A stretch of DNA of 64,000 nucleotides, taken from an uncultured Arenicella sp. Its GTDB lineage: Bacteria > Pseudomonadota > Gammaproteobacteria > Arenicellales > Arenicellaceae. The position numbers and the translations under genes are program-made. The notes below the pieces were generated by a model. It ran no database searches and was not told where the DNA came from. It saw nothing but the letters and a program-made list of their open reading frames with translations. Shown in pieces: positions 53,874-63,524 of this stretch (position 1 is the first letter of the stretch; every line of letters starts with the position of its first letter). The stretch spans positions 1 to 64,000 of the forward strand of contig CANMNN010000022.1 in assembly GCA_947499305.1 (NCBI GenBank), given 5' to 3'.

Positions 53874-54075
53874 TACTTACTCCAATAAGCTTTTTTTAAA
53901 AGCCGTTAAATTTAAAAAAGCGTGCTGCTTTTTTCGCTAATTAGCTAGAAAGCTATATAAGTCGCCCATCTCACGACGATCAACCTATGAATTTGTGTTT
54001 GATATAGCCCGAATTTATGAGTCGCATTACACCAAGTGCATGGCAGTTTAGGACAAACAAAACCCAAATTCAACG

Positions 54076-54087
54076 AATGTCGACATT
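54076..54087. promoter_or_regulatory. Palindromic operator 1 in the etfB-gntR gap
   Basis: AATGTCGACATT is a perfect 12-bp palindrome in the divergent promoter region. Its TGTCGACA core fits the size of sites for GntR regulators of the FCD type. A near copy lies 62 bp away. Both are likely targets of the GntR protein encoded next to them. Confidence 0.6.
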
Positions 54088-54137
54088 TTTTACATTTATT
54101 AAACCTATTCAAGGAATAAATGCGATCAAAAACTCTA

Positions 54138-54149
54138 AATGTTGACATT
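54138..54149. promoter_or_regulatory. Palindromic operator 2 in the etfB-gntR gap
   Basis: AATGTTGACATT matches operator 1 at 11 of 12 positions and lies 29 bp before the gntR start, so binding should repress gntR itself. A weaker third copy (AATGTCTCTATT, 9 of 12) is at 54157-54168. Confidence 0.6.
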
Positions 54150-54177
54150 TTAACGAAATGTCTCTATTTTTCTTCGT

Positions 54178-54861
54178 ATGAGTGAATTTGCAACATTAAG
54201 TAGCGTGACTAATAGCAGCAGCACCTTGAGTGCTGAGCTAACGTCGACACTGCGCGACGCCATCATTACTGGCGAAATCGCGCAGGGTGCTAAGTTAAGC
54301 GAAGCAAAAATGGCGAAGGAACTCGATGTGAGTCGAGGCCCCTTAAGAGAGGCTATTCGCCGCTTAGAAGGCATGAACCTAATTCAGCACATTCCGCAAC
54401 AAGGTGCTCGCGTTGTAGTGATAAATCGCGAATTAATTTTGCAGCTTTACGACACACGCGAAGCTTTAGAAAGCAAGGCTGTGGCACTGGCAGCAGAAAA
54501 AATGAGTTCGCAAGAAATTGATGAACTGCATCGAGAGATCGATGCACAAAGTAAACAAATGCGCGAAAACTCAGGCGCCTTTGTCCCTGCAGAGAGCGAC
54601 TATCGTTTCCACGAAATGGTGGTACGCGGCAGTAAAAACAAAGTGATAGAGCGCGCACTAATCCACGAACTCTACAACCTAATAAAGATGTTCCGATATC
54701 AAAACGAATTCGCCAACACCAGTTCCACCAACTCTCTTGTGGAACATCGGCAAATTGTATATGCAATTGAACAGCGAGACCCAGTTTTGGCTGAGGTCAC
54801 CATGAAACGACACATCGTACATGCGCGCGAGCGAATTGAGCGCCGCATGTTGGTCAAATAA
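54178..54861 (+). CDS. GntR-family regulator with FCD domain
   Basis: Transcription regulator of 227 residues. The N-terminal winged helix (about 18-85) has GAKLSEAKMAKELDVSRGPLREAIRRLEGMNLI; the C-terminal FCD effector domain (about 92-220) has YDTREALESKAVALAAEKM, DYRFHEMVVRGSKNKVIERAL and EHRQIVYAIEQRD, including the Asp and His residues that bind metal in this class. It sits between etfBA and the ETF dehydrogenase gene, so it is a good candidate for their control. The effector is probably a carboxylate or acyl compound, which is inference. Confidence 0.9.
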   Translation: MSEFATLSSVTNSSSTLSAELTSTLRDAIITGEIAQGAKLSEAKMAKELDVSRGPLREAIRRLEGMNLIQHIPQQGARVVVINRELILQLYDTREALESKAVALAAEKMSSQEIDELHREIDAQSKQMRENSGAFVPAESDYRFHEMVVRGSKNKVIERALIHELYNLIKMFRYQNEFANTSSTNSLVEHRQIVYAIEQRDPVLAEVTMKRHIVHARERIERRMLVK

Positions 54862-54899
54862 ATTTATATTTAAACTAAATCCGTTACTGGAGAATTATT

Positions 54900-56543
54900 A
54901 TGAGCGAAGCAATTCAACGCGAAAGTATGGAGTATGACGTTGTCATCGTTGGCGGTGGACCCGCAGGCATGGCGACAGCAATACGTCTTAAACAACTCGA
55001 CGAGAACTTGAGCATTTGCTTGCTTGAAAAAAGTGCCGAAGTTGGTGCTCATATTTTGTCTGGTGCGGTTATTGAACCAAAGGCATTAAACGAGTTACTG
55101 CCAAACTGGCAAGAGCTTGGCGCTCCCTTAGACACGGCGGTAAAGCGAGACGAACTGCACATGTTCAAAGAAAAAGGGTCGACGAAATTCCCAGGCTTTA
55201 TGATTCCACCATCAATGCACAATAACGGCAACTACATTGTTAGCTTATCGAAAGTTGTTCGCTGGCTAGGTGAGCAAGCTGAAGCCGCAGGTATTGAGAT
55301 CTACCCTGGCTTTGCTGGTGCTGAGGTTGTTTACAATGAAGACGGCAGTGTAAAAGGCGTAGCAACTCCAAACAATGGCGTCGACCCTGAAGGCAATCAC
55401 AAGCCCAGCTTTGAGCCAGGCATGGAATTGCATGCTAAGTACACGGTATTCGCTGAGGGCTGTCGCGGCCAACTCGGCAAAGAGTTGATGGCAAAATTTG
55501 ACCTCAATCAAGATACCGACGCGCAGCACTATGGCATTGGATTCAAAGAGCTTTGGGAAGTGAAGCCAGAGAATCACGAAGCAGGCAAAGTGGTTCACGG
55601 CTCTGGATGGCCGCTATCGAAAGGCACTACCGGTGGCTCGTTCCTATATCACTTGAACGACAACATGGTAACGCTGGGTTTGATTATTGATTTGAACTAC
55701 AGCAACCCCCATATGAGCCCATTTGATGAATTCCAACGCATGAAACACCATGAAGAATTCGCCAAGGTTCTAGAGGGAGGCAAGCGTTTGGGTTACGGCG
55801 CACGTGCAATCACCAAAGGCGGCTGGAACGCTTTGGGTAAAATGAGCATGCCTGGCGCTCTATTGGTAGGCTGCGATGCCGGCACCTTGAACTTCTCAAA
55901 AATCAAAGGCACGCATACCGCTATGAAGTCGGGAATGATAGCAGCCGAAACACTGCACGCACATCTTTCATCCGGCGGTGAAGGCGGTCAAACGCTTAGC
56001 CAGTTCGACAAAGCATTTCGCGAGTCGTGGGCAGGTAAAGAACTCAAAAAATCCAGCTCGTTTGGCCCTGCTATGCACAAGTTCGGTATGTATATTGGCG
56101 GTATGTACAACTATGTTGATCAAATCTTGGGCGGTATCTTGCCAAATGTGCGTGACAACACACCGGATCATGAACAACTGAAAAAGGCTTCTGAGTGTGA
56201 AAAATTTGATTATCCAAAGCCTGATGGCGTATTGAGTTTTGACAAGCCGTCTTCGGTTTTCTTGTCAAATACTTATCATGAGGAAGACATCTTTGTGCAC
56301 TTAACCTTGAAAGATAAGAAAATTCCGATCGATGTAAATTACAAGGAGTACGGTTCGCCTGAGACTAAATACTGCCCTGCCGGTGTATATGAAATAGTTG
56401 GTGAAGATGAAGGGAAGCCCGAGTTACAGATCAATGGTCAGAACTGCATTCACTGCAAAACCTGCGACATTAAAGATCCAACACAAAACATCGTTTGGGT
56501 CTCTCCAGAAGGCGGTGGCGGCCCAAGTTATTCGAACATGTAA
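54900..56543 (+). CDS. etfD: Electron transfer flavoprotein-ubiquinone oxidoreductase
   Basis: Membrane-bound enzyme that takes electrons from ETF and reduces ubiquinone. The 547 residues fit the family. FAD-binding DVVIVGGGPAGMATAIRLKQL at the N-terminus; the [4Fe-4S] site near the C-terminus has CPAGVYEI and CIHCKTCDIKDPTQNIVWVSPEGGGGPSY. A ribosome site GGAG precedes the ATG. It follows the GntR gene by 38 bp on the same strand and is likely co-regulated with etfBA. Confidence 0.97.
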   Translation: MSEAIQRESMEYDVVIVGGGPAGMATAIRLKQLDENLSICLLEKSAEVGAHILSGAVIEPKALNELLPNWQELGAPLDTAVKRDELHMFKEKGSTKFPGFMIPPSMHNNGNYIVSLSKVVRWLGEQAEAAGIEIYPGFAGAEVVYNEDGSVKGVATPNNGVDPEGNHKPSFEPGMELHAKYTVFAEGCRGQLGKELMAKFDLNQDTDAQHYGIGFKELWEVKPENHEAGKVVHGSGWPLSKGTTGGSFLYHLNDNMVTLGLIIDLNYSNPHMSPFDEFQRMKHHEEFAKVLEGGKRLGYGARAITKGGWNALGKMSMPGALLVGCDAGTLNFSKIKGTHTAMKSGMIAAETLHAHLSSGGEGGQTLSQFDKAFRESWAGKELKKSSSFGPAMHKFGMYIGGMYNYVDQILGGILPNVRDNTPDHEQLKKASECEKFDYPKPDGVLSFDKPSSVFLSNTYHEEDIFVHLTLKDKKIPIDVNYKEYGSPETKYCPAGVYEIVGEDEGKPELQINGQNCIHCKTCDIKDPTQNIVWVSPEGGGGPSYSNM

Positions 56544-56605
56544 TATGCCTAAAAAACCTTAAGCTTAATTACACTGCTTGTCTGAAGAATAGTTTTTTAC
56601 AGGCA

Positions 56606-56638
56606 AAAAAATAGGGCGCCTAAAGCGCCCTATTTTTT
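56606..56638. terminator. Strong terminator after the ETF dehydrogenase gene
   Basis: AAAAAATAGGGCGC (56606-56619) pairs perfectly with GCGCCCTATTTTTT (56625-56638) around a 5-base loop. The A and T runs on the two sides allow action in both directions. It lies 62 bp after the stop codon. Confidence 0.93.
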
Positions 56639-56823
56639 CACCCTCAATTCGCTGGCAACGCCTAGCGGCAGCTGTCAAACTCGGTCTGGTAGGCGCAATG
56701 CAAGTTTCCCGTAAAACTTCATTTTCAAGGCGCACGTAACCCAATAATTCCTCATACTTGAATTGCGGCAAGTCTAACCACAAACCAAGAGTTTAACTGT
56801 AAACCTCTGTTAAATAAGCAACA

Positions 56824-57876
56824 ATGATCTCAAAAACACTACGTCGTCGAGGATTCGATTTAGGAACCGCTCCTACTATTGAAAATCGCTCTGAATTGAG
56901 CGACCTTCGCCGTTGGCACAATGGGCAGCCTGTTTTACTCACAGGGCAATGTGCCGCCTATCTCAAAAAGCATCATAATAACATTGAGCAAACAGAGGAT
57001 CTAGTTAGAGCTGTGTTAGCAGAGGATGCTTGCGATGATGTTCTTGCCGACACACCTTACCTCGAGCGCTTGGAACCCAAGTTTATTTCACTAGGCAGTT
57101 CATTCAACGAGGGCGACCCTCAAGAAATTGAAATGGTTATTTTCGACGCAATGAACGGCAAGGAAATTATCGCTGAAGACTTGTGGCTCAAAGCCTCTTG
57201 GCTATCATTTCACGACGACGATGTGTCATTGCGTTTTCGCTTTTCGTTTGGCATTGACCTTGAGCAAGATGTTGCCTCCGACCCAGAACGCCAAGCATTA
57301 GCCGCTGAACTCAGCGAAGCTGTGTTTCCGGAATCATCGATCATTACAGCTGATGCAAATCTAGATGAAAAGCTAGAAGAAATCCTAGAGGGCAAAAAAG
57401 TTAATTTTGTCGAACGCATCATCTACTTCAATGGACCAAACGGAGGTGCCTATCTGCATCATGATCTCGAGCGTGGACATGCTGGGGTGGTGTTTGCACA
57501 GCTCACCGGCCGTACCTTTTGGTTAGCGCTGCCCAAGCAGCATTTACTCGAGGAGATCATCACGTTCTCAAAATCACACCCATGGCCTGATTCTCTCACC
57601 TTGGAGATGCGTCGAGAAATGAGTGAACTCGTTGGTGACCGAGTCTATTTAGCTGAGCAATTAGACTCTTTCTCAAACACAAGTTTGATCCATCTAATCA
57701 ACGAAACTGAGGCCTTTATACAATTCCTTATTGCTCGTGGCCACGGCATTGAACTTGCGCCAGGTGACAGTCTACTGCTGCCACAAAGTGACGAAAAACG
57801 TTGTTGCTGGCACTCGGTATTTTGCCTCGGCGAGGAAATGGGCCAAGCCTTAAGCTTTGCTATTCGCGCCGATTGA
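56824..57876 (+). CDS. Putative JmjC/cupin-like Fe(II)/2-oxoglutarate oxygenase
   Basis: A 350-residue cytosolic protein. The segment YFNGPNGGAYLHHDLERGHAG holds a likely HxD iron motif (His212, Asp214). TGRTFWLALP follows like the GTKRWLLLP strand of JmjC proteins. LAPGDSLLLPQ and CCWHSVF with distal His330 complete a cupin pattern. The first 200 residues are less typical. Substrate unknown; bacterial members often hydroxylate ribosomal proteins or small molecules. It has its own gap with the terminator upstream and is followed convergently by the antiporter gene. Confidence 0.6.
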   Translation: MISKTLRRRGFDLGTAPTIENRSELSDLRRWHNGQPVLLTGQCAAYLKKHHNNIEQTEDLVRAVLAEDACDDVLADTPYLERLEPKFISLGSSFNEGDPQEIEMVIFDAMNGKEIIAEDLWLKASWLSFHDDDVSLRFRFSFGIDLEQDVASDPERQALAAELSEAVFPESSIITADANLDEKLEEILEGKKVNFVERIIYFNGPNGGAYLHHDLERGHAGVVFAQLTGRTFWLALPKQHLLEEIITFSKSHPWPDSLTLEMRREMSELVGDRVYLAEQLDSFSNTSLIHLINETEAFIQFLIARGHGIELAPGDSLLLPQSDEKRCCWHSVFCLGEEMGQALSFAIRAD

Positions 57877-57897
57877 GCGGCTAATCTCGACTAAAGC

Positions 57898-59133
57898 CTA
57901 TGTTAACTTTTTGATCAGAGGACCAATAGTTAAACCTTGCACTACGATCGAGAACACCACGATAATATAAGTTAAGAACAATACTAAATCGCGAAACTCA
58001 CCGTCCGGCAGACTCAAAGCCAAGGCAACCGAGATGCCTCCACGTAACCCACCCCAAGTGAGGATCTTAACCAAGTGCGGTTGCATTTTTCTCTTCAAAC
58101 CGATTAAGCGAATCGGCACGCCCACGCTGATTATACGAACCGCAATTACGACAGCAATCAAGAGCATGCCAGCAATGAACCATTGACTCTCAAATGGGAT
58201 AATTAGCATTTCGAGGCCAATTAAGGCAAACAGGATAACATTTAGAATTTCATCGATTAGCTCCCAAAAATCATCAACACTTTGGCGAGTTCGATCCGAC
58301 ATCGCGTGCTGACGCAATACGCTACCTGTGATCAAACCTGCTACCACTACGGCAATTGGGCCCGAAGTATGCAAATACATCGCTAAACCATAACCGCCCA
58401 TCACTAAGGCCAAGGTAATCAACACTTCGACCTTATAGTTATCAATAGTGTTGATGAGATAGTAACCCAAGCCACCGAGTACTAATCCAAAAACAATTCC
58501 GCCAAGAGCTTCTTCAGCGAAGAGAATCGCCACATGTGTAGCGTCTATCTGATCGGGACTCTGTAACAGAATCAACAGCACCATAAACACCACAACACCA
58601 ACGCCATCGTTAAACAAAGACTCGCCGGCGATAGTGGTCTCTAGTTCTTTGCTCACACCCAAGCGCTTAACAGTAGACATTACTGCAATTGGGTCTGTGG
58701 GCGATATTAACGCTCCAAACAACAAACAATAAATGTAAGGTAGCTGACAACTAAGCGCTGTCAACAAATAGAAAGTGATCGTGCCAACTAAGAAAGTCGA
58801 AATACAAACCCCAATTGTTGCCAAGCTTAGTATCAACCACTTTTGCTTGCGCAGATCACTTAAATTAACATGCAAAGCGCCAGCGAATAGCAGAAAGCTC
58901 AACATGCCGTGCAAGAGCGTTCGATTGAAGTCTATCCCTTCAAGCAAGCGGGTTGCCTGGCCATGAAAATCACCGAAACCAAGTAACGACAACAAGTAGG
59001 TCAACAACGATACCGACATGGCGATCACCATCACACCGATGGTCGTTGGTAGGCCGATAAATCGGTGATTTATATACGCGAAGATTGCGGAAACACTGAT
59101 CAATACCGCGGCTATATCGATAATACTATTCAT
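57898..59133 (-). CDS. Na+/H+ antiporter, NhaP/CPA1 family
   Basis: Inner-membrane cation-proton antiporter of 411 residues with about 12 membrane segments. The motif LFGALISPTDPIAVMSTVKRLGV and GESLFNDGVGVVVFMVLL carry the ion-binding Asp residues of the CPA1 family. There is no long C-terminal cytosolic domain. Expected for a marine bacterium that must export sodium. It lies 26 bp after the glutathione peroxidase gene on the same strand. Confidence 0.92.
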   Translation of the reverse strand: MNSIIDIAAVLISVSAIFAYINHRFIGLPTTIGVMVIAMSVSLLTYLLSLLGFGDFHGQATRLLEGIDFNRTLLHGMLSFLLFAGALHVNLSDLRKQKWLILSLATIGVCISTFLVGTITFYLLTALSCQLPYIYCLLFGALISPTDPIAVMSTVKRLGVSKELETTIAGESLFNDGVGVVVFMVLLILLQSPDQIDATHVAILFAEEALGGIVFGLVLGGLGYYLINTIDNYKVEVLITLALVMGGYGLAMYLHTSGPIAVVVAGLITGSVLRQHAMSDRTRQSVDDFWELIDEILNVILFALIGLEMLIIPFESQWFIAGMLLIAVVIAVRIISVGVPIRLIGLKRKMQPHLVKILTWGGLRGGISVALALSLPDGEFRDLVLFLTYIIVVFSIVVQGLTIGPLIKKLT

Positions 59134-59159
59134 AGGGGATAAATCCTTTTAAGCGATGC

Positions 59160-59636
59160 TTAGAGTAATTTCTGAATATCGGCTTTAATATCTTCAGGTT
59201 TATCATTCGGCGCATATCGAGCGACTACATCGCCCTCTCGGTTGATCAAGAACTTAGTGAAATTCCATTTAATTGCCTTTGAACCAAGTACACCGCGAGC
59301 TTCTTTCTTCAGATAGCTAAACAATGGGTGAGCATCACCACCGTTAACATCTATCTTAGAAAACATTGGAAACGATACGCCATAGTTTAGCTGGCAGAAC
59401 TCTTCAATTTGACCATCAGCACCAGGGTCTTGGCTACCAAATTGATTGCACGGAAAACCCAGAATAACCAAACCCTCTGGCTCTAATTCGCCGTGTAAGT
59501 TCTCAAGGCCCTCAAACTGGGGTGTGAAACCACATTTACTGGCGGTATTAACAATTAGTATTACCTTTCCCTGGTAATCGGCCAAGTTAATTTCTTGGCC
59601 CTTGATATTGGTTGCGCTAAATTCGTAGATAGACAT
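59160..59636 (-). CDS. Glutathione peroxidase (cysteine type)
   Basis: Peroxidase of 158 residues. The peroxidatic Cys35 lies in [28 protein letters not shown] holds the Gln and second Cys; [14 protein letters not shown] holds the Trp and Asn of the active site. The protein is of the short BtuE-like type, without signal peptide, and may use thioredoxin rather than glutathione. It is upstream of the antiporter gene on the same strand. Confidence 0.93.
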   Translation of the reverse strand: MSIYEFSATNIKGQEINLADYQGKVILIVNTASKCGFTPQFEGLENLHGELEPEGLVILGFPCNQFGSQDPGADGQIEEFCQLNYGVSFPMFSKIDVNGGDAHPLFSYLKKEARGVLGSKAIKWNFTKFLINREGDVVARYAPNDKPEDIKADIQKLL

Positions 59637-59716
59637 ACTCGCTCCTAAATAAGCTATCGCTACCGGCTAGCGTCGGTTACGATAATAATTTCTCGTGGTC
59701 GGGTATTGTACCTGTT

Positions 59717-60709
59717 TCAGCCTACGCCGAACAAACATCGGTCGCTTAGCTTGCTTTTCCCTTCGAGTCTTAAAATCACCAGAGTGATGAATAATGTACT
59801 GATCACGGCTACTGCGTAGTAAATCAACACATTACTTTGATGAATATCAAAGCCTTTTAATAAAAACATAGGCAGCATGTGCCAGAGATAGATGGGCAGC
59901 GAATTGCGACCTATTTCAGACACAATACTGGGTTTTGACTGCTTACCAGTAACTGCTGCTTGTATTAGCACGGTGATTAAACTCAAATTTAGCACCAACC
60001 AAGAAACCGCCTTTAACCAGCTTTTTTCAGCTCCTATATTCAGCAAGTACGGCACAGCACAGAGCAGCACCAAAGCAATTGGCAATACTCTGAAACTGGT
60101 AAAAACACGCCGAAAATCTACACTTGCGCTTGTTCTTAGCCAAGCACCAAACAAAAAGAATCCGAAAAAATAAATTACTTTTTTGCTCAACAATGCCGCA
60201 ACAATTGATACGAAATCTGCCTTAGAGACACCCGCCCAAACAAGACTAGAGAGCAGAAAAGCGATGAGCACCGCCGATAGGGGCACCTTAAGTTTTAAGA
60301 AGCCCGCAAAGGCCAACACCCACAGAACCAGTGTGGGGACGAACCACAAATGATAGTAAGGCGTATGAATATAGGAAAGCATTAGCTTCGCTGTTACGCG
60401 ACCTTCTTCATAAGCATGAAATAGTAGAATCCCGGTATAGAAAGCAAAAGCGAAACCAAACGGCAATATAACCCGCCACCAATAACGCATTAAGGTGCTA
60501 AAAAACGGCGCTTTTCGCAGCGATTCGGCGTTAATCAAATAGCCGCTAAGCCCAATAAAAAGTGGCATATGGAAGGCATAGATACTATAGCGAATGAAAT
60601 TTTCATGCACCGACCCTAATACAATATGGCCAATGATCACCAGAACAATCAAGTAGCCGCGAAGCTTGTCGATATCGGTATAACGCTGAGCGCTTGCTAA
60701 CTGTTTCAT
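59717..60709 (-). CDS. Membrane acyltransferase 3 family protein
   Basis: Inner-membrane protein of 330 residues with about ten hydrophobic segments. It has the acyltransferase 3 features: RYTDIDKLRGYLIVLVIIGHI (an Arg-Gly block with a following His), FIRYSIYAFHMPLFIGLSGYLI and YHLWFVPTLVLWVLAF. Such proteins O-acylate sugars of polysaccharides or periplasmic glucans. No sugar genes are nearby, so the substrate is open. It stands alone between the peroxidase and moaA genes, all on the minus strand. Confidence 0.85.
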   Translation of the reverse strand: MKQLASAQRYTDIDKLRGYLIVLVIIGHIVLGSVHENFIRYSIYAFHMPLFIGLSGYLINAESLRKAPFFSTLMRYWWRVILPFGFAFAFYTGILLFHAYEEGRVTAKLMLSYIHTPYYHLWFVPTLVLWVLAFAGFLKLKVPLSAVLIAFLLSSLVWAGVSKADFVSIVAALLSKKVIYFFGFFLFGAWLRTSASVDFRRVFTSFRVLPIALVLLCAVPYLLNIGAEKSWLKAVSWLVLNLSLITVLIQAAVTGKQSKPSIVSEIGRNSLPIYLWHMLPMFLLKGFDIHQSNVLIYYAVAVISTLFITLVILRLEGKSKLSDRCLFGVG

Positions 60710-60781
60710 TGTATTAGGTTAATATCGTTGGGCTAATCTAGTGGTCGACTGATCTTGAAGCTTATACATAAAAATAGAGAT

Positions 60782-61801
60782 CTAGCCGCCGGTCGCGCTC
60801 ATGTGCCGAGTGATCGTGATGTCTTTCGGGTCAAAATAATGCCGCTCGGGTTTACGCTGCATCGAATCAACAATTGCCTGCTGAAGCTGACCGGGGTCGT
60901 TTCTTATAATTTCACGCAGATCAAGCGAATGCTCATTGCCTAAACATAAAAGCAGTAAGCCTTCAGCAGTTACTCGAACGCGATTACAACTGGCACAAAA
61001 GTTATCACTCATGGGTGAAATAAAACCAACTTTCGAATCTGAACCAGCAATCTTTAAGTAGCGCGATGGGCCACTAGCTCGGTCGGAAAAATCAGAACTC
61101 TCTAAGCTAAAATGCGCCTCTAGCTGCTCTCTAATGGAGCGATTCTCAATCGCAGTTTCTTCGCGAATATGGCCGTCGATTTCACCCAGCGGCATCTCTT
61201 CAATAAACGAGATGTCTAAGCCTTTATCAACGGCAAACTTAGTAAGGTCGATAACTTCATCATCATTAGTGCCCTTAAGAATCACCGCATTTAGCTTTAT
61301 CTTGTCAAAGCCTGCATTTCGGGCCGCATCAATCCCGCGCAGAACATCACTTAAATTACCAAATCGCGTCAGTGTTTTAAAACGATCTTCGCGCAGGCTA
61401 TCAATGCTGATATTGATGCGTGACATACCGGCGTCTCGCAATGGCTGAGCGAATTTATCAAGTAACACGCCGTTAGAGGTCATCACCAGCTCGCGTAGGC
61501 CATCCAACTTAGCAAGTTGCCCCGCGAGTTCAACAATGCCATTTCGAACCAATGGCTCGCCACCGGTCAAGCGAATTTTTTCAACCCCAAGGCCGACAAA
61601 TGCTTTCCCAACCATTGCCATTTCTTCTAAGCTGAGCACTTTTGACTTAGGTAAAAAGGTCATATCTTCTGCCATACAATAGGTACAACGAAGATTGCAG
61701 CGATCAGTGACCGACAGGCGTAGATAGCGAATTTGACGATTAAAAGAATCGATCAAACTACGTGGCGACTCAATTGTTTTTTCCATTGATGACCCACTCA
61801 T
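60782..61801 (-). CDS. moaA: GTP 3',8-cyclase MoaA
   Basis: Radical SAM enzyme that starts molybdenum cofactor synthesis from GTP. The 339 residues have the N-terminal cluster motif CNLRCTYC in SVTDRCNLRCTYCMAED, the GGEPLVRNGI block, and the C-terminal cluster CASCNRVRVTAEGLLLLCLG. It ends in the conserved GlyGly (SATGG), which is needed for activity. Its start overlaps the moeA stop by ATGA. Last gene of moaE-moaB-moeA-moaA. Confidence 0.97.
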   Translation of the reverse strand: MSGSSMEKTIESPRSLIDSFNRQIRYLRLSVTDRCNLRCTYCMAEDMTFLPKSKVLSLEEMAMVGKAFVGLGVEKIRLTGGEPLVRNGIVELAGQLAKLDGLRELVMTSNGVLLDKFAQPLRDAGMSRINISIDSLREDRFKTLTRFGNLSDVLRGIDAARNAGFDKIKLNAVILKGTNDDEVIDLTKFAVDKGLDISFIEEMPLGEIDGHIREETAIENRSIREQLEAHFSLESSDFSDRASGPSRYLKIAGSDSKVGFISPMSDNFCASCNRVRVTAEGLLLLCLGNEHSLDLREIIRNDPGQLQQAIVDSMQRKPERHYFDPKDITITRHMSATGG

Positions 61802-62997
61802 AACATCGCCTCGTGCAACGGCAAGAACTCTAGAACTTGACCAGCGATCACCTCGGTATCAATATCTTGCCTCACCAAACCATCGGCCCATGATAATGAC
61901 GACATTACACCGCTGCTAAGGTTGGCAAACCGATTGGCACGCAGCTGCCCCCTGGAGTCTCGCTCAATTTTAACTCGAATGTATTCTTCTCGAGTGCTGA
62001 ACTTTTTATCAAAATCGGCGATCACGGGGTAACTAATCATTTGCTCTTTAGCTCTCCCTTGTAAGGTATTGAGCAATGGCACACCGAGTAATTGAAACAC
62101 CGTAAACGATGAAACAGGGTTGCCTGGCAAGCCTAGAAAAGGCACGCCATTGATTTTGCCAAACGCCACCGGCTTACCTGGCTTGATTTGAACCTTCCAC
62201 ATGGCGAGTTCGCCTAATGCTTCTACGGCTGGTTTAACATGATCTTCCTCACCAACCGAAACACCGCCACTAGAGATGATCACATCGGCATTCGCTGCCG
62301 CATCACTCAATGCCACTTTTGTGGCGTCTAAGGTATCTTCAACGATTCCACAATCATAAACCTTAAACCCCATTTTTTGGCAAAGCGCGACCAACAATGG
62401 GCGGTTCGAGTTGTATATCTGCCCCGATGCCAACGGATTACCAGGTTCTATAAGTTCATCTCCCGTCGAAAATAAGGCGACGGTTATCGGTTTATATACG
62501 CGAACCTCGGCCTTGCCGATAGAAGCAAGTAAACTGATATCGATTGCACTTAGTTTTTGGCCGACACAAATAACTTCAGCGCCACTACTAATATCTTGGC
62601 CCTGTGGTCGAATATTCGCACCAGCCTCAACCCGTTTTAGAATAGTGACCGACTCCAAATCAAAATCACAGTTTTCTTGAATCACAACCGCATCTGCGCC
62701 ACTTGGAACCACACCGCCTGTGAAAATACGAGCGGCTGTTCCTTTCTCTAAAACAGCCGGTTGTGCACCTGCGGGTATTCGTTGAGATATTGGCAGTGCC
62801 GTTCCACCGTCACTAAGGCTCGAAGTGCTCACAGCAAAACCGTCCATTGCACTATTATCGCACGGAGGGATATCTAAAGAAGAAGCGACAGATTCGCTAG
62901 CAACTCGACCGAGCGCGTCCATGAGTGTAACAACTTCAGTCCTTTTCAGAGATTCAAGCGACTCTAGTTGAGCACGTGCTTGGGTGAGAGTAATCAT
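61798..62997 (-). CDS. moeA: Molybdopterin molybdotransferase MoeA
   Basis: Inserts molybdate into adenylated molybdopterin. The 399 residues have the MoeA domains: ALGRVASESVASSLDIPPCDNSAMDGFAV, ARIFTGGVVPSGADAVVIQE, LFSTGDELIEPG and ISSGGVSVGEEDHVK, then PGKPVAFG and GLPGNPVSSF. It overlaps moaB and moaA by one and four bases, so the run is translationally coupled. Confidence 0.97.
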   Translation of the reverse strand: MITLTQARAQLESLESLKRTEVVTLMDALGRVASESVASSLDIPPCDNSAMDGFAVSTSSLSDGGTALPISQRIPAGAQPAVLEKGTAARIFTGGVVPSGADAVVIQENCDFDLESVTILKRVEAGANIRPQGQDISSGAEVICVGQKLSAIDISLLASIGKAEVRVYKPITVALFSTGDELIEPGNPLASGQIYNSNRPLLVALCQKMGFKVYDCGIVEDTLDATKVALSDAAANADVIISSGGVSVGEEDHVKPAVEALGELAMWKVQIKPGKPVAFGKINGVPFLGLPGNPVSSFTVFQLLGVPLLNTLQGRAKEQMISYPVIADFDKKFSTREEYIRVKIERDSRGQLRANRFANLSSGVMSSLSWADGLVRQDIDTEVIAGQVLEFLPLHEAML

Positions 62998-63524
62998 TAC
63001 TTAAGGTTCGATGCTTTCGCATTGGTATGAGGTACAAAATTACAGGGCCGATGACGACTATCAAGCTGTTCTTTTAAAATACCTTCCCAGCCTGTTCGAC
63101 AAGCGCCTGTCGAGCCCGGCAAACAGAAAATCACGGTATTGTTAGCCATGCCACCAAGTGCACGGGACTGAACAGTCGATGTACCAATATCTGTCAGTGA
63201 GAGATGCCTAAACAGTTCACCAAAACCGTCAATTTGTTTATCGAATAAGGGGCCCAGTGCCTCTGGGGTGCTGTCTCTACCGGTAAAACCTGTACCGCCG
63301 GTGCTTATAATCGCATGGATATTATTATCTGCAATCCAGTGAGAAACCTGAGCACGTAATAAGTACACATCGTCAATAACAATCTCACGCTCGGCAACAA
63401 CATGCCCTGCCTCCAATAACTGATCGACTAGGTATTGCCCTGAAGTATCGCTATCAAGGTTGCGCGTATCGGAGACTGTTAATACCGCTACGTTCAATGG
63501 TGTAAATTCGGAGCTATTACTCAT
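62997..63524 (-). CDS. moaB: Molybdenum cofactor biosynthesis protein MoaB
   Basis: MogA/MoaB-type protein that adenylates molybdopterin or has a related role. Start ATG 63524 (MSNSSEFTPLN), which aligns with the E. coli MoaB start; GTG 63533 would add three residues. 175 residues. Motifs: VLTVSDTRNLDSDTSGQYL, ISTGGTGFTGRDSTPEAL and FCLPGSTGACRTGWE. Its start lies inside the end of moaE by 8 bp. Confidence 0.94.
   Translation of the reverse strand: MSNSSEFTPLNVAVLTVSDTRNLDSDTSGQYLVDQLLEAGHVVAEREIVIDDVYLLRAQVSHWIADNNIHAIISTGGTGFTGRDSTPEALGPLFDKQIDGFGELFRHLSLTDIGTSTVQSRALGGMANNTVIFCLPGSTGACRTGWEGILKEQLDSRHRPCNFVPHTNAKASNLK

Noticed and set aside
56565-56783. 72-codon frame on the minus strand after the ETF dehydrogenase gene
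   Set aside because: It runs through the strong bidirectional terminator and has no ribosome site or recognisable content.
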